Shown here in pieces: positions 34,198 through 41,463 of a stretch of DNA of 50,306 bases. The stretch is taken from NCBI GenBank assembly GCA_017454525.1, contig JAFTCT010000104.1, positions 1 through 50,306 on the forward strand. The letters run 5' to 3'. The position numbers and the translations under genes are program-made. The DNA is from Clostridia bacterium. GTDB taxonomy: Bacteria > Bacillota > Clostridia > Oscillospirales > CAG-272. Position 1 is the first letter of the stretch. Every line of letters starts with the position of its first letter. The notes beneath the pieces are model-generated. The model made no database searches. It was not told the origin of the DNA and was given only the letters and a program-made list of their open reading frames with translations.

Positions 34198-35364
34198 CTA
34201 TGCGATGATCACGCCGCCGCCCAGCACCGTATCGCCGTCGTAAAAGACCGCCGCCTGACCGGGCGTGACCGCTCTCTGCGGTTCCGAAAAGCGCACCTCC
34301 GCCCCGCCGTTTCCGTCGGGCGTGACGGCGGCTCTCTGCGCCTTGTGGCGGTAGCGGATCTTGACGTCGGCTTCAAAGGGACCGGCGGGCGGATTCGGGG
34401 AGATGAAATGAAGATCGTGAAGGCGCGCAGAAGACGTGAACAGATCTTCGTTTTCCGCGAGAACGATCTCGTTCGTTTCCGGCAGGATCGCCTTGACGTA
34501 GAGGGGGACGTCGGTCACGAGCCCCAGTCCCTTGTGCTGACCGACCGTATAGTAAACGATCCCCTTGTGCCGCCCCAGAACGTTGCCCTGTCCGTCGATA
34601 AAATTGCCCTTTTCGATCTCCTTGCCGGTATGCTCTCTGATGAATTCGGCGTATTTGCCGTCGGGCACGAAGCAGATGTCCTGACTGTCGGGCTTGCGGG
34701 CGTTGACGAAGCCGTGTTCCTCCGCGATCCTCCGCGTTTCCTCCTTGGTCATTTTGCCGAGCGGGAAGAGGACGTGCGCGAGCTGCTCCTGCGTGAGCCG
34801 GTAGAGAACGTAACTCTGATCCTTCTTGTCGTCCGTCGCTTTTTTGAGCGTGTATTCGCCGTTTTCGAAAACGACCCGCGCGTAGTGTCCGGTGACGATC
34901 CTGTCGCAGCCGAGCGCCAGCGCGCGCTCGAAGAGAAGGTCGAATTTCAGATGCTTGTTGCATTCGATGCAGGGATTGGGCGTCATGCCGCAGAGATAGC
35001 ATCCGATAAAATGACGAACGACCTTATCTTCGAATTCTTTTGTGAAATTGAAAACGTAAAAGGGAATGCCGATGCGCGCGGCTGCCGCGCGCGCGTCCTC
35101 GGCGTCGTCGAGCGTGCAGCAGGAGCGCGCGCCCGACGGCGTTTCTTCGCTTTCACGCAGCTTCATCATGCAGCCGATGCAGTCGCAGCCCGCTTCCTTC
35201 GTGAGCAGCGCCGCGACGCTGCTGTCCACCCCTCCGCTCATGGCGATGAGGGCTTTTTTCGTCTTTTCGTTTCCCATAGTCAGCCCCTGCGCGCTCCGGC
35301 GCGCCACGCCCGAAAAAACGCCCTCTGAGGCGAAATACCCTTCGTATACGTCGATCACTTTCAT
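34198..35364 (-). CDS. mnmA: tRNA-specific 2-thiouridylase
   Basis: Adds sulfur to U34 of tRNA-Lys, -Glu and -Gln using ATP and a persulfide donor. The PP-loop SGGVDSS is at 43-49; the cysteine pair is in NPCIECN and DSQDICF, as in MnmA. 388 residues if started at the ATG at 35364, which has GGAGG eight bases upstream. MnmA usually begins a few residues before the PP-loop. A second ATG (MGNEKTKK, 29 codons on, after AGGGGCTGACT) would give 359 residues, so the first 29 residues (VIDVYEGYFASEGVFSG) are an unusual extension or the start is internal. It has its own promoter and diverges from malQ. A cysteine desulfurase-like gene lies 5 kb away, but no sulfur-relay link is shown. Confidence 0.93.
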   Translation of the reverse strand: MKVIDVYEGYFASEGVFSGVARRSAQGLTMGNEKTKKALIAMSGGVDSSVAALLTKEAGCDCIGCMMKLRESEETPSGARSCCTLDDAEDARAAAARIGIPFYVFNFTKEFEDKVVRHFIGCYLCGMTPNPCIECNKHLKFDLLFERALALGCDRIVTGHYARVVFENGEYTLKKATDDKKDQSYVLYRLTQEQLAHVLFPLGKMTKEETRRIAEEHGFVNARKPDSQDICFVPDGKYAEFIREHTGKEIEKGNFIDGQGNVLGRHKGIVYYTVGQHKGLGLVTDVPLYVKAILPETNEIVLAENEDLFTSSARLHDLHFISPNPPAGPFEADVKIRYRHKAQRAAVTPDGNGGAEVRFSEPQRAVTPGQAAVFYDGDTVLGGGVIIA

Positions 35365-35389
35365 GATTCCGTCCTCCTGTTCTTCTTCC

Positions 35390-35418
35390 ATTGTAGCGCA
35401 GAAGCGCGGAAAAGTCAA
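35390..35418 (-). promoter_or_regulatory. Sigma-A promoter for mnmA
   Basis: On the minus strand TTGACT (35413-35418), 17-bp spacer, TACAAT (35390-35395), 26 bp before the upstream ATG of mnmA. Confidence 0.8.
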
Positions 35419-35475
35419 GAAGGTTGAGAAGCTTTTTCTTTGTTCCCGACGCGCGGCTATTTCTTTGTTCTCTGC

Positions 35476-35504
35476 TTGACAACCGCCGCCGTTCGCGCTA
35501 TAAT
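35476..35504 (+). promoter_or_regulatory. Sigma-A promoter for malQ and the downstream metallopeptidase
   Basis: TTGACA (35476-35481), 17-bp spacer, TATAAT (35499-35504). The predicted start leaves a leader of about 35 nt to the chosen malQ ATG and includes AAAGGAAG. Confidence 0.88.
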
Positions 35505-35544
35505 ATATCCGTAGTAATACGCTATGGAAAGGAAGATTTCTGTA

Positions 35545-37002
35545 ATGATCGAACGTTCATCGGGCGTGCTCGCGCACGTGACCATGCTGCCGGGGCCCTA
35601 CGGCTGCGGCACCTTCGGCAGGGAAGCCGAACAATTCGTGGATCTGCTTTCGGAATGCGGCTTTACATACTGGCAGGTACTGCCGTTCTCGCATCCCGAG
35701 AGCGAGAACAGTCCCTATACCGCCTATTCGGCGTTCGCCTTCAATCCGCTGCTCATCGACCCGGGCATGCTCTTTGAGGTGGGGATGCTCGACGACGCCG
35801 AGGAGCGCGAAGCGCGCTGTAACGGTTCGCATTATACCGTCGATTTCGAGGAGGTCAAGAGACTGCGCAGCGCGGCGCTTCACCGCGCGTACGCCCGCAT
35901 AACGCCCGAGATCGGACGGCAGGTCAAGCGCTTCGTGAAGGAGGAGGAATACTGGCTGCCCGATTACGCCCGGTTCATGGACTGCAAGAAGGGAAAGGGC
36001 GACGGCGCGCGCGTCGGGTACTACGAGTTCGTGCAGTGGGTCGCGCACAGTCAGTGGCGGCATCTCAAAAAATACGCGAACGACCGGGGCGTGAAGATCT
36101 TCGGCGATATGCCGATCTATCTCTCCGCCGATTCCTCCGACGTATGGGCGCATCCCGAATACTTCCTTCTGGACGGCGAGCGCCGTCCCGAGGCGGTCGC
36201 CGGCGTGCCGCCCGACTATTTCTCTGCCGACGGACAGTTGTGGGGCAATCCGCTCTACGACTACGGCGCGATGGAGAAGGACGGGTACGAGTGGTGGATG
36301 CGGCGCATCGGGAAGTCGCTTAGTGACTTCGACGCCGTGCGCATCGACCATTTCAGGGGCTTTTCGCGCTTCTGGGCGGTGCCTTACGGGGCGAAGACCG
36401 CGCGCGAGGGCAAATGGATGAAGGGGCCCGGCATGAAGCTCTTCCGGCGGGTGAAGGAGCGCTTCCCCGACGGCAATATCATCGGCGAGGATCTCGGCGT
36501 GCTCGACGAGGCGGCGTACCGCTTCTTCCGTCAGGCGGGCTATCCCGGGATGCGCGTGCTGCAGTTCGCCTTCGGCAAGGGCGGCGATATGCACCGTCCG
36601 CACAACTACGCCGGGAAGACCGTCGCCTATACCGGCACGCACGACAACGACACCTTCCTCGGCCGCTTCTTCGAGATCGGCGAAGAGGAGAAGGACTTCA
36701 TGTGCCGCTATCTCGGCGTCGATAAAAACATCTGCTACGCGGGCGGACCCTACGCCCCCCTCTGCCGCGCGGCGGCGCGCGCCCTCTGGCAGTCGCAGGC
36801 GGTCCTAACCGTCTTGCCCTATCAGGATCTGATGGGCTGGGGCAACGATACCCGCATGAACCGTCCGGGCATTCCGACCGGATGCTGGAACGTGCGCATC
36901 ACCCCCGAGAGCGAGAGAGAACTCGACCGCGCGTTCTGGGCGCGGCTCAACCGCGACTTTGACAGAGACGGGAAAAAAGCCGGAAACGGAAAAAAGGAAT
37001 GA
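35545..37002 (+). CDS. malQ: 4-alpha-glucanotransferase (GH77)
   Basis: Transfers alpha-1,4-glucan segments between maltodextrins; glycogen or maltodextrin metabolism in the cytoplasm. 485 residues from the ATG at 35545, nine bases after AAAGGAAG; the ATG at 35524 has no such site and contains it. The family core is clear: nucleophile Asp in VRIDHFRGF, acid/base Glu in GEDLGVLDE and the transition-state Asp in TGTHDNDTF. Length and N-terminal LPGPYGCGTFG are normal for bacterial MalQ. No other maltodextrin gene is nearby. The gene downstream begins 33 bp later with no terminator between, so a cytosolic glucanotransferase and a secreted metallopeptidase may share a transcript. Confidence 0.95.
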   Translation: MIERSSGVLAHVTMLPGPYGCGTFGREAEQFVDLLSECGFTYWQVLPFSHPESENSPYTAYSAFAFNPLLIDPGMLFEVGMLDDAEEREARCNGSHYTVDFEEVKRLRSAALHRAYARITPEIGRQVKRFVKEEEYWLPDYARFMDCKKGKGDGARVGYYEFVQWVAHSQWRHLKKYANDRGVKIFGDMPIYLSADSSDVWAHPEYFLLDGERRPEAVAGVPPDYFSADGQLWGNPLYDYGAMEKDGYEWWMRRIGKSLSDFDAVRIDHFRGFSRFWAVPYGAKTAREGKWMKGPGMKLFRRVKERFPDGNIIGEDLGVLDEAAYRFFRQAGYPGMRVLQFAFGKGGDMHRPHNYAGKTVAYTGTHDNDTFLGRFFEIGEEEKDFMCRYLGVDKNICYAGGPYAPLCRAAARALWQSQAVLTVLPYQDLMGWGNDTRMNRPGIPTGCWNVRITPESERELDRAFWARLNRDFDRDGKKAGNGKKE

Positions 37003-37035
37003 TCCCCGGGGATCGCACATAGAAACGGAGGTCGT

Positions 37036-39876
37036 ATGAAAAGGATCGTGAAAGCGGCGTCGCTCATGCTGGCGCTGTGGCTGACGCTGTGCGGCGCCGC
37101 CGTGTTCTCTCTTGCCGCGTCGGCGGCGGAGTCTTTTATCTGGGACGAGGACAGGGAGGAGATCACGGTATTGAAAAACGTCGGGGGCAGTTATAACGGG
37201 GATACCGATACCTTCCCCTGGGCTGCCTACCGAAAAAGAGTCAGAAGAGTGCGGTTCGCCGACGCCGTGACGTCGGTCTCCTCCGCGGCGTTCTCCTCCT
37301 GCACGGCGCTGGAGGAGGTCGTGACGGGCAAGAACACGACGGCGTTCGGCGGCGACGCCTTTGCGTACTGCCCCTGCCTTGCGTCGATCGTTTTCTCCTG
37401 TCCCGTCGCGCGGATCGGGCAGGGAACGGTCTACGGGACCGATCTCTGGAACGTCACGCTCACCGACCAGACCAAAGAGGAATTCCTCGAGATCGCGGCG
37501 AAATCCCCCTATAACGACGGCTACGCCGACGAATGCGTGACCTATACGCTGGTGCGCACCGTCCCCTACGAGGCGTCCGGCGACGAGATGACGCTGCTGA
37601 CCGATCTGAACAAAACAAGCGCAAGCGACTATCCCTGGTACGGGGAGAAGGAAAAGACCGTGCGTCTGCGCGTGGCGGAGGGCGTGACGTCGATCGGCGC
37701 GCACGCCTTCGACGGCTTCGACCGGCTCGAGGAGGTGCTTCTGCCCTCGACGCTCACGGCGCTGGGCGACTATTGCTTTGCGAACTGCGCCTCGCTTGAA
37801 CGCATCCGCTTCGACGCGCCGGTGAAGACGGTCGGCGAGGGGACGGTTTGCGGGAGCGACGCGATCCGGTCGATCGTTCTGGAGGGACAGAGCGAAAGGT
37901 CCTTCAAGACGGTCGCGGCGCGGAAAAAATGGAACCTGGAGTCCAACGGCGGTGTGAGGACCGGATACGACCTTGCGTCGTACAGCGTCATGCATACCGG
38001 CGGGAAATGGGCGGGGATCGACGCGCTGACCGCTGCGGGCGAAAAAACGCGCGCCTGCGATATCGGCAAGAACGGTTACGTTTCCATTGACGACGTGACG
38101 AAACTGCTCAACGATCTCGCCGGCGCGGATCTGACCTGGGCGGGCGTGTACGACGACGCGAACGGCGACGGCGCGACCGATATCGGGGACGTGACGGCGG
38201 TACTGGATTTCCTGTCCGCCGGCTGTATGCATTCGCTGACAAAGGTCGACCGCGCCGAAGCGACCTGCAGCAAAGAAGGACATAAATCCTATTACGCCTG
38301 CGCCTACTGCGGCGAAGCGCTCACCGGGATAACCGTTCTTCAAAAGAAGCGTCACACGCCGACGGTTGAGCACACGGTGCTTCCGACCTGCGTTTCGAGC
38401 GGACACACGAAGGGCGAGACCTGCGCGGTGTGCGGAGAGGTGCTGACCGAAAAACAGATCCTGCCCGCCGACGGGATCCATACGCCCGAGGTCGATCCCG
38501 CAAGGAGCGCCGACTGCACGCACGACGGTCTTTCCGCCGGCAGTCACTGCGCCGTCTGCGGCGTAGTGCTGACCCCGCAGAGGGTCGTGGAAGAAAATCA
38601 CGGCGGGCACAGTTTTGAGGGCGGCGTCTGCAAGAAGTGCGGGCTGTCCGAGGAGGAGGCGGCGCACGCCGACGATCCCGTTCCGTACAGCGGGGTGCTG
38701 ACCGCGCTTGAAAACGGGCGCGCGCCCGGTATGCCCGACGGGGTGAATCCCGCGGTCATCGGCGGGAAATTCACGGTATTCTTCGATTTTGCGTTCAAAA
38801 ACGCGGGACTGGATCTCGCCGACGGAACAAAGATCAGCTATACGCTCATAAAGAACGGCGACAGTACAAGCGGCGTCGGGACGCTCGACAGCGGCGACGC
38901 GCGCATCCGGAACAGCTGCGGCTATATCGGCGTGAGTTTCCCCGTGAGCGTGCGCTGCGCCACCGGCGACCGGCTGACGGCGGAGTGCGCCTTCACCGAC
39001 CGGAACGGGAAAGCGTATTCGTTCAAAGGCTCCTTTACCGTCACGCTTCCGATGTGCGGCGTGGACACCTCGCTTTTCGTCGATCTTGCCGACGACGGCA
39101 TCTCGACGGTGATCGACGGATATGAGATCAGACAGTCCGGCGTCGTCGGTCAGAAGAGCTATCAGTTTACGATCCGGCTCGACAAATGGGCGGGCAACAC
39201 CTCGCCCGCGCAGATCGCGGTGTGCTCGAAACTCTTCTTTGACGTCTACCCGAGGATGCACGACCGCTTCGGCGAAAAGGGGAACAGCCCGCTGTCCGTC
39301 GTGCTGGCGATCGAAAACGAGGGCTACGGGATCGCGGCGACCTCCGGCAGTTTCGTGCATATCCACGACAACTGGTTAAAGGAGCATCCGCTCGATTTCG
39401 ACTGCCTGACCCACGAATACGCCCACGTCATACAGAACGGATGGAACGGCAGGTATCTTGAAACGAGCAACTATATAGAGCATTTCGCGGACGTCTGCCG
39501 CTATCTCTACGCCTTTGACGGAGGATCGGTCAACGACCGCGGATGGGGTCTTTCGACGGTCCGCTCTCAGGGCGACCGTATGAGCGCCGTGCGCTTCCAT
39601 CTCTGGTACGATTACTTCTATTCCACGCGAGACAACGATCTGCTATTAAAGTTCTTCGACGTCTGCCGGAACGGATGGATCCGCTCCGGCAGCTGGGACA
39701 GAGCCTGGGCGGAGATCTTCCGCGGCTCCGCTCTGGAGGGCAAGAGCATCGACGAGATCTTTGAAATGTATAGGTCTTCGGATTTCGCGCGTCTGAGCAC
39801 GCTTGCGCAGGTCGACGGCGCGTCCAAGCTGCAGGAGCGCTACGGCGTGAGGGAGAAAGCCTCAGAAATTTCATAA
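37036..39876 (+). CDS. Secreted HExxH metallopeptidase (basic-secretory-protein-like) with BspA repeats, internal dockerin and Cys-rich repeats
   Basis: 946 residues; ATG after GGAGGTCGT. Signal peptide 1-31. Two BspA/LRR_5-type units span about 60-300 (VTSVSSAAF, VTSIGAHAF). A dockerin-like pair (about 341-395: DIGKNGYVSIDD and DANGDGATDIGD) lies inside the protein, not at an end. Four CxxC units follow (about 410-540: CAYCGEAL, CAVCGEVL, CAVCGVVL, CKKCGLSE), resembling the zinc-ribbon-like repeats of clostridial surface proteins. The C-terminal part contains HEYAH (793-797) and YIEHFADVCRY (813-823), the layout of the plant/bacterial basic secretory protein peptidase family, where the first is the zinc site and the second supplies the third ligand. 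LTDQTKEEFL is shared exactly with the C1A-dockerin protein at 188-2671. Glycoprotein substrates are plausible but unproven. Confidence 0.82.
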   Translation: MKRIVKAASLMLALWLTLCGAAVFSLAASAAESFIWDEDREEITVLKNVGGSYNGDTDTFPWAAYRKRVRRVRFADAVTSVSSAAFSSCTALEEVVTGKNTTAFGGDAFAYCPCLASIVFSCPVARIGQGTVYGTDLWNVTLTDQTKEEFLEIAAKSPYNDGYADECVTYTLVRTVPYEASGDEMTLLTDLNKTSASDYPWYGEKEKTVRLRVAEGVTSIGAHAFDGFDRLEEVLLPSTLTALGDYCFANCASLERIRFDAPVKTVGEGTVCGSDAIRSIVLEGQSERSFKTVAARKKWNLESNGGVRTGYDLASYSVMHTGGKWAGIDALTAAGEKTRACDIGKNGYVSIDDVTKLLNDLAGADLTWAGVYDDANGDGATDIGDVTAVLDFLSAGCMHSLTKVDRAEATCSKEGHKSYYACAYCGEALTGITVLQKKRHTPTVEHTVLPTCVSSGHTKGETCAVCGEVLTEKQILPADGIHTPEVDPARSADCTHDGLSAGSHCAVCGVVLTPQRVVEENHGGHSFEGGVCKKCGLSEEEAAHADDPVPYSGVLTALENGRAPGMPDGVNPAVIGGKFTVFFDFAFKNAGLDLADGTKISYTLIKNGDSTSGVGTLDSGDARIRNSCGYIGVSFPVSVRCATGDRLTAECAFTDRNGKAYSFKGSFTVTLPMCGVDTSLFVDLADDGISTVIDGYEIRQSGVVGQKSYQFTIRLDKWAGNTSPAQIAVCSKLFFDVYPRMHDRFGEKGNSPLSVVLAIENEGYGIAATSGSFVHIHDNWLKEHPLDFDCLTHEYAHVIQNGWNGRYLETSNYIEHFADVCRYLYAFDGGSVNDRGWGLSTVRSQGDRMSAVRFHLWYDYFYSTRDNDLLLKFFDVCRNGWIRSGSWDRAWAEIFRGSALEGKSIDEIFEMYRSSDFARLSTLAQVDGASKLQERYGVREKASEIS

Positions 39877-39945
39877 CGCCCGGCAGGTCAGAATAAACGG
39901 ACGCGGGGGCTGCGGGCGGCGGAATACATAAATAAAAACATCGAC

Positions 39946-39989
39946 GGGGGTGTTTCATCCGGCGCAAATGCGCCAAATGAAACACCCCC
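39946..39989. repeat. Copy C of the palindromic repeat family
   Basis: GGGGGTGTTTCAT and ATGAAACACCCCC form the arms around an inner hairpin GGCGC-AAAT-GCGCC. Unlike copies A and B no T-run follows, so its terminator activity is doubtful. It lies in the 155-bp gap between the metallopeptidase and DUF3343 genes, where I see no other structure except a possible isolated -10 TATACT at 39993. Confidence 0.65.
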
Positions 39990-40031
39990 TCATATACTGT
40001 TAGGGAAGTTCAAAAGAAAGGACGAAACGCA

Positions 40032-40277
40032 ATGAAACAAGAAAACGGAAGCGGTTTACGGCGCTTTTGCGTGATCGCCATGCCCTCCCTGACCTACGCC
40101 CTGCAGGGCGAAGCGCTGCTCGGCGGCGCGGGTTTTCCGCTGAGCGTGATCAAACTGCCCGCGGGCGCGACGAAAAAGGGCTGTTCCTACGGACTGCAGG
40201 TCGAATGCCGCAGGCTCGAGGAGGCGGTGCGGAGACTCGAAGCGAGGGGGATCCGGCACGGCGAACTCATCAGATAG
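40032..40277 (+). CDS. DUF3343 small protein, putative sulfur/selenium carrier-like
   Basis: 81 residues, first of a two-gene unit. The pattern RFCVIAMPSLTYALQGEALL, then LPAGATKKGCSYGLQVE with a conserved-looking Gly-Cys, matches DUF3343 proteins as I remember them. These often sit beside a class V aminotransferase of the cysteine desulfurase type, as here (11 bp apart). Cys61 (KKGCSYG) may accept or shield a thiol, but this is inference. ATG after AAAGGACGAAACGCA. None of the selenium genes (selD, yqeB, yqeC) that sometimes accompany this pair are in the window. Confidence 0.72.
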   Translation: MKQENGSGLRRFCVIAMPSLTYALQGEALLGGAGFPLSVIKLPAGATKKGCSYGLQVECRRLEEAVRRLEARGIRHGELIR

Positions 40278-40288
40278 GAGAAATGCCG

Positions 40289-41437
40289 ATGATCTATCTT
40301 GACAGCGCGGCAACGAGTTTTCACCGACCGCCGGAAGTGAAAAAAGCGCTTGAGGCGGCGCTGTCAATGGGCAATCCCGGGCGGGGCGGGCACCGCGCCG
40401 CCATGGAGGCGGCGAAGGCGCTGTACGGCGCGCGCGAGGCGTTTGCCGCGCATTTCGGCGCTTCGCCCGAGCGGGTGTGCTTCTTTTACAACGCGACCAC
40501 GGCGCTCAATACCGCCGTCAAAACGCTTTTGCCGAAGGGCGGACGGCTGCTTCTTTCCGATATGGAGCACAACGCCCTGCGCCGTCCGGCGCTGGCGCTG
40601 AAGAAGGCGGGCGTGACGGTCGACAGATTTAACGGGTACGGAAGCGAAGAGGAGATCGAAAAGAGTTTTTCGGAAGCGCTGAAAAAGAAACCCGACCTTG
40701 CGGCGTTTCTGCACGTCTCGAATATCTGTCCGCAGACCCTGCCTGTAAAAAAACTCTGCGCGCTCGCGCGGCGCGCGGGGGTCATGACGGTGATCGACTG
40801 CGCGCAGAGCGGCGGGCATCTGAAACTGGATCTGAACGCTGTCGGCGCCGACGGGTTCGTCTTTCCGTCCCACAAGGGACTGTGGGGCGTTCCCGGCGCC
40901 GGGATCCTGGTCGCGGGCGAAAGGGCGGCGGCGCTCTTCGAGAGGGCGGGCACGCTCATGGAGGGCGGCAGCGGGATGCATTCCTTCGAAGAGGGGATGC
41001 CGGCGCTGCTCCCCGAACGGCTTGAATGGGGCACGCCCGCGCTGCCGGCGATCCTCTCCGCCTCGGCGGGCCTGAAGGCGGTGTCTGAGATCGGGGAAGA
41101 GGAGATCGCCGGGAAGATCTCTAAGCTTGCGCGGCAGACCGCGGAGGGGATCGCCTCGATCAGGGGACTGCGCCTGCGGGGCATGGAGGGAACGCCGGGC
41201 GAATGCGGACCGCTGCTCTTCACCTGCGGAGGCGGCGAAAGCGCTCTGGCGCAGCGGCTGTACGACGAGGGGATCTGCCTTCGGGAGGGATACCATTGCG
41301 CGCCCTGGGCGCACGAAACGGTCGGAACGGAAAAAACGGGCGGTCTGCGCGTGAGTTTTTCGTATTTCAGCACGAAAAAAGAGATCGCCCGGTTCCTGTG
41401 GATCCTGAACCGGGCGGTCGAAAGCGGCGTGAATTGA
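40289..41437 (+). CDS. Class V aminotransferase, cysteine desulfurase family
   Basis: 382 residues from the ATG at 40289, eight bases after AGGAG; an ATG six bases earlier is too close to that site. The protein opens MIYLDSAATSFHRPPEV, typical of the SufS/CsdA-like fold. The PLP lysine is in FPSHKGLWGVPGAG, preceded by DCAQSGGHLKLDL. The catalytic cysteine loop is GYHCAPWAH. It should remove sulfur from cysteine (or selenium from selenocysteine) as an enzyme-bound persulfide. No iron-sulfur scaffold gene is adjacent, so it is more like the EF2568-type desulfurase than housekeeping SufS or IscS. It is convergent with the NlpC/P60 gene, 26 bp away. Confidence 0.85.
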   Translation: MIYLDSAATSFHRPPEVKKALEAALSMGNPGRGGHRAAMEAAKALYGAREAFAAHFGASPERVCFFYNATTALNTAVKTLLPKGGRLLLSDMEHNALRRPALALKKAGVTVDRFNGYGSEEEIEKSFSEALKKKPDLAAFLHVSNICPQTLPVKKLCALARRAGVMTVIDCAQSGGHLKLDLNAVGADGFVFPSHKGLWGVPGAGILVAGERAAALFERAGTLMEGGSGMHSFEEGMPALLPERLEWGTPALPAILSASAGLKAVSEIGEEEIAGKISKLARQTAEGIASIRGLRLRGMEGTPGECGPLLFTCGGGESALAQRLYDEGICLREGYHCAPWAHETVGTEKTGGLRVSFSYFSTKKEIARFLWILNRAVESGVN

Positions 41438-41463
41438 TCGGGGAACGCTATACCGGCGCCCGG

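Noticed and set aside
36805..39366. 853-codon minus-strand frame
   Set aside because: Antisense to the metallopeptidase gene, which has signal peptide, domains and ribosome binding site.
39993..39998. Promoter of the DUF3343 gene from TATACT
   Set aside because: The six bases 17 bp upstream are GCGCCA, inside the palindrome; there is no supporting -35.
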